From assembly GCF_017353515.1 (NCBI RefSeq), contig NZ_JAFMPY010000010.1, positions 124,001-188,000 of the forward strand: a stretch of DNA of 64,000 nucleotides, written 5' to 3'. This DNA is from Jiella sonneratiae. Its GTDB lineage: Bacteria > Pseudomonadota > Alphaproteobacteria > Rhizobiales > Rhizobiaceae. Below are positions 61,405-64,000 of this stretch, one piece after another. Below the pieces are notes generated by a model. That model was not told the DNA's origin, did not search any database, and worked only from the letters and a program-made list of their open reading frames with translations. The stretch's first letter is position 1. Each line of letters opens with the position of its first letter. Both the position numbers and the translations under genes were made by a program.

Positions 61405-61851
61405 TCACAGATTGCAGCGATGGCGGTAGCCGTCGTAGCCGAGGAAAGTGTCGCTTCGCGGTTCGTAGGAGCGATAATGCTCCAGGCAGACTTGGACGTG
61501 GTCGCCGTAATAGACCGGTCGCGGCGCGACCTCGTAGGACCGGCGCACGGGATAGACGCGCTCGACCGGGACCGGGCGATAGTAATAGGCGGGCGGGGCT
61601 TCTTCGTAGCGCGGCGAGGCAAGGGCGCCTCCGACGATCGCGCCCAGAGCAAGGCCGCCGATACCCGCCGCGATTGCCGCGCCGTCGTCGTGATGGTTCC
61701 AGCCGCCGCGATGATAGTCCTGGTGCCAGCCGCCGTGGCGATACCAGGGGCCATTGTGCCGGGAATCGGCGCTGGCGCCGAAGGTCGTCGTGCCGAGCGC
61801 GGCACCGGCGATGAGTGAGGTGGCGAGAGCCGTGGAAATGAAGCGTCGCAT
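61405..61851 (-). CDS. BA14K-family secreted protein, paralog 1
   Basis: A 148-residue protein with a clear signal peptide (MRRFISTALATSLIAGAALG, cleavage near FGASADS). The mature part is rich in His, Tyr, Trp and Gly, then has a Gly/Ala hydrophobic segment (GIGGLALGAIVGGALAS). It ends in the BA14K motif VCLEHYRSYEPRSDTFLGY and RHRCNL, with two cysteines that could pair. BA14K proteins are small, immunoreactive or lectin-like surface proteins of Rhizobiales such as Brucella. A paralog lies 300 bases upstream on the same strand. Confidence 0.85.
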   Translation of the reverse strand: MRRFISTALATSLIAGAALGTTTFGASADSRHNGPWYRHGGWHQDYHRGGWNHHDDGAAIAAGIGGLALGAIVGGALASPRYEEAPPAYYYRPVPVERVYPVRRSYEVAPRPVYYGDHVQVCLEHYRSYEPRSDTFLGYDGYRHRCNL

Positions 61852-62075
61852 TGTCGTGTTCCGATGATGGTGCAACCGCGATCGGGCATCTGGTCCCCGC
61901 CCGGCGGCGCCTGAGCGTCCCTTCGCTATGCTGCGGCCGGTTTGGCGGCATCGTCGAGGCACAGCGTTCCTAAACGCCGCCACGGCTTTGCCGGTTGCCG
62001 GGCGTCGCGCGAATTCGCACCGCTTCGCCCTCCTGTCCCTGTCGCCCGCAGCCTCGAACTGGTGCGGTGCCCACG

Positions 62076-62107
62076 AAAAAAGCGCCGCGGATCGAAATCC
62101 GCGGCGC
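62076..62107 (-). terminator. Rho-independent terminator of BA14K paralog 2
   Basis: A perfect 11-base stem (GCGCCGCGGAT 62082-62092 with ATCCGCGGCGC 62097-62107), whose loop reads TTCG on the minus strand, is followed leftward by six T residues on that strand (62081-62076). It is a textbook terminator about 45 bases after the gene. Confidence 0.92.
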
Positions 62108-62150
62108 CTGTCTTCGACCCGAACCGGCCTCTCGATTTTCCGAGCAGTCG

Positions 62151-62570
62151 TCAGAGCCGGCAGCGATGATGGCGGCCGTCATAGCCGACGAAGGTGTCCG
62201 TCCGCGGATTGTAGCTCCGATAATGCGCGTCGCACCGCGCGACATGGCCCCGGGCCCCGGGATGGACGCGGTAGACCGGCACGGCGCGGCGATAATAGTG
62301 GCCATGGTCGGCAAGCGCGCCGCCGACGATCGCCCCGATCGCGAGGCCTGCGATGCCCGCGCCCACGGCGGCGCCGTTGTCGTGATGGCGGTAGCGGTAG
62401 TGCCTGTCGCCGCGCCACCGGCGGTGGCCACTCCAGCCATTCGCGTCGTAGTGCCCGCCATTCCGGTACCAATGCCGGCCGTTCGAATCCGCGCTGGCGG
62501 TCGAAACGCCGGCGCCGAGCGTGCCCAGCGCCAGAACGGCCGCAAGGGCGGTGGAAATGATCTTTCGCAT
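62151..62570 (-). CDS. BA14K-family secreted protein, paralog 2
   Basis: A 139-residue paralog of the neighbouring BA14K protein. It has a signal peptide MRKIISTALAAVLALGTLGA with cleavage near VSTASADS, a histidine/arginine/tyrosine-rich middle, a Gly/Ala hydrophobic segment (GIAGLAIGAIVGGALAD) and the closing motif RCDAHYRSYNPRTDTFVGYD with a final HRCRL. The ATG at 62570 follows GGAGACGACG; an in-frame ATG 18 bases upstream is less likely. A strong terminator separates it from paralog 1, so the two are transcribed apart although they arose by tandem duplication. Confidence 0.87.
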   Translation of the reverse strand: MRKIISTALAAVLALGTLGAGVSTASADSNGRHWYRNGGHYDANGWSGHRRWRGDRHYRYRHHDNGAAVGAGIAGLAIGAIVGGALADHGHYYRRAVPVYRVHPGARGHVARCDAHYRSYNPRTDTFVGYDGRHHRCRL

Positions 62571-62708
62571 CGTCGTCTCCAAAATCATGATCGGTCCCGG
62601 GGGCGGCCGGCGGCGGCCTGCGCCACCGGAACCCTCCGGATGTCCCCTTGGCCATATAACGCGGCTTGCCCGCTTTCGTTCGGCCCCTGCGGCAATTCGC
62701 GTTCACGA

Positions 62709-62786
62709 ACAATTGGTTGCGTCGCGCGGTGCGGCGCTGGCAGGGGGCGAGGCGGCAAGGGAAGGATGCTGCGACAATTGGTTGCG
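62709..62786. promoter_or_regulatory. 13-base direct repeat upstream of the radical SAM gene
   Basis: ACAATTGGTTGCG occurs exactly at 62709-62721 and 62774-62786, 65 bases apart (about six helical turns), in the divergent region between BA14K paralog 2 and the radical SAM gene. Spacing by whole turns suits two sites for one regulator. The regulator is unknown. Confidence 0.45.
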
Positions 62787-62842
62787 GCCTGAAAACGTCG
62801 CGCGGTCTGGCCGGAACAATGCATGAACGGTATGTCCGTCCG

Positions 62843-64000
62843 ATGCCGACGCTCGATCTCCGCCAGAAACTCGCCGTCCTCTCCGACGCGGCGAAATACG
62901 ACGCCTCCTGCGCCTCCTCCGGGGCGGCGGGCCGCAATTCGGTCAAGTCGAAGGGGATCGGCTCGACGGAAGGCTCCGGCATCTGTCACGCCTATGCGCC
63001 GGACGGGCGCTGCATCTCGCTCCTGAAGATCCTGCTCACCAATTTCTGCATCTACGACTGCGCCTACTGCATCAATCGTTCGTCCTCGAACGTGCAGCGG
63101 GCACGATTCAGCGTCGAGGAGGTCGTGGCGCTCACCATGAACTTCTATCGGCGCAACTACATCGAGGGGCTGTTTCTCTCATCCGGCATCATCAGGAATT
63201 CCGACTACACCATGGAGGAGATGGTCCGGGTCGCGAAGAAGCTGCGGCTCGAGGAAAACTTCTCCGGCTACATCCATCTGAAGACGATCCCGGACGCGGC
63301 GCCCGCGCTGCTCGAAGAGGCCGGGCTCTTCGCCGATCGCCTGTCGGTGAACATCGAACTGCCGACCGACGCGATGCTCTCGGCGCTCGCGCCGGAGAAG
63401 GACGCCCGCGACATCCGCCGCTCGATGGGGCACCTGAGGGCGAAGATCGAGGAGCACAAGGGCGAGAAGCGCGACCGGACGCGGCCGGCGCGGTTCTCCG
63501 CCGCCGGCCAGTCGACGCAGATGATCGTCGGCGCCGACACCTCCACCGACGACGACGTTCTCGGCCGTTCGGAAAATCTCTACGGCAACTATCGCCTCAG
63601 CCGCGTCTACTATTCGGCCTTTTCGCCGATCCCGGATTCCTCCAGCCGCCTGCCGCTTGCAAAGCCGCCGCTGATGCGCGAGCACCGGCTCTATCAGGCC
63701 GACTGGCTGATGCGCTTCTACGGCTTTCAGCGGGCCGAGATCGTTTCCGGCGGGGAGGGCGGCATGCTCGACCTCGCCGTCGATCCGAAGCTCGCCTGGG
63801 CGCTGAAGAACCGCGAACGGTTTCCCGTCGACGTCAACCGCGCGGAGCGGGAACTGCTCCTGCGCGTCCCGGGTCTCGGTACGCGGGCGGTGAAGCGCAT
63901 CCTCTCGACCCGCCGCCACCGCGCGCTGCGTCTCGACGACGTCGCAAGGCTCTGCCAGTCCGTCGACAAGGTGCGTCCTTTCATATCGGCGCTCGACTGG
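62843..64000 (+). CDS. Radical SAM protein, putative DNA modification/repair type (3' end outside window)
   Basis: At least 386 residues, open to the window edge and probably missing only the last few dozen codons. The product begins MPTLDLRQKLAVLSDAAKYD, and the cluster cysteines are Cys69, Cys73 and Cys76 in NFCIYDCAYCINRSSS. Long conserved stretches NFYRRNYIEGLFLSSGIIR and FSGYIHLKTIP follow. The C-terminal part has helix-hairpin-helix sequence (LLLRVPGLGTRAVKRILSTR), suggesting DNA binding. This matches the radical SAM family usually encoded beside a uracil-DNA-glycosylase-like protein, which could lie just beyond the right edge. The ribosome site is weak, and the ATG is chosen on family N-terminal fit. 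Confidence 0.85.
   Translation, partial: MPTLDLRQKLAVLSDAAKYDASCASSGAAGRNSVKSKGIGSTEGSGICHAYAPDGRCISLLKILLTNFCIYDCAYCINRSSSNVQRARFSVEEVVALTMNFYRRNYIEGLFLSSGIIRNSDYTMEEMVRVAKKLRLEENFSGYIHLKTIPDAAPALLEEAGLFADRLSVNIELPTDAMLSALAPEKDARDIRRSMGHLRAKIEEHKGEKRDRTRPARFSAAGQSTQMIVGADTSTDDDVLGRSENLYGNYRLSRVYYSAFSPIPDSSSRLPLAKPPLMREHRLYQADWLMRFYGFQRAEIVSGGEGGMLDLAVDPKLAWALKNRERFPVDVNRAERELLLRVPGLGTRAVKRILSTRRHRALRLDDVARLCQSVDKVRPFISALDW

Overview
The window is GC-rich, tightly packed alphaproteobacterial DNA. It most resembles a Hyphomicrobiales (Rhizobiales) chromosome: it carries two BA14K-type secreted proteins, an opgG-opgI-opgH-opgC glucan operon, an imp-like type VI secretion operon with TagF, PppA and PpkA, a coxSLM-type molybdenum hydroxylase, and short dispersed palindromic intergenic elements. 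I see no rRNA, tRNA, CRISPR array, integrase or intact transposon. Genus-level placement is not possible from the sequence alone.

Layout. 0-6.4 kb: a small P-loop kinase, a LysR regulator divergent from methylmalonate-semialdehyde dehydrogenase (mmsA), a strikingly AT-rich four-helix membrane protein gene with a perfect palindrome at its 5' end, and an oxalate/formate-antiporter-like MFS protein with its 40-residue small subunit. 6.6-11.8 kb: opgGIHC (osmoregulated periplasmic glucans). 12-17.2 kb: aldose epimerase, a MarR regulator, a compact dihydrofolate reductase and the coupled pabB-pabA-pabC genes, so folate synthesis is clustered. 17.5-24 kb: a small lipoprotein, an SH3b protein, a KDG-type sugar kinase, and leuC followed 2 nt later by a translationally coupled ATPase/DUF4276 pair, which is the best candidate for an anti-phage or other conflict system. 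24.5-34.6 kb: type VI secretion genes tssK-tssL(OmpA)-tssM-tagF-pppA-ppkA, nearly all overlapping by a few bases, with a one-base frame disruption in tagF. 34.8-37 kb: trehalose synthesis (otsB, otsA). 37-39.3 kb: an MFS exporter and a PPK2 polyphosphate kinase.

39.3-45.7 kb looks like an envelope or metal response block: a large multicopper oxidase, a histidine kinase and OmpR-type regulator, and a divergent His/Gly-rich LTXXQ (Spy/CpxP-like) protein. 45.7-47.6 kb: a 2H phosphoesterase-like DUF1045 protein and a lipoprotein D,D-carboxypeptidase. 47.6-48.1 kb is an intergenic stretch with a (CAGG)12 microsatellite and a dispersed palindromic element. 48.1-56.7 kb: tamA-tamB (outer-membrane biogenesis), with TamB enlarged by about eight 101-residue repeats. 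57.2-61.1 kb: coxS-coxL-coxM, whose AYRGAGR motif and gene order mark a form II (not proven CO-oxidising) enzyme. 61.4-62.6 kb: two BA14K paralogs, and then a radical SAM protein of the DNA modification/repair type that runs off the right edge.

Most operons use 1-4 nt start/stop overlaps (ATGA, GTGA, TGATG). GTG and TTG starts are common and several were chosen here on that basis. Because the DNA is so GC-rich, many long open frames lie opposite or across real genes; these were discarded.
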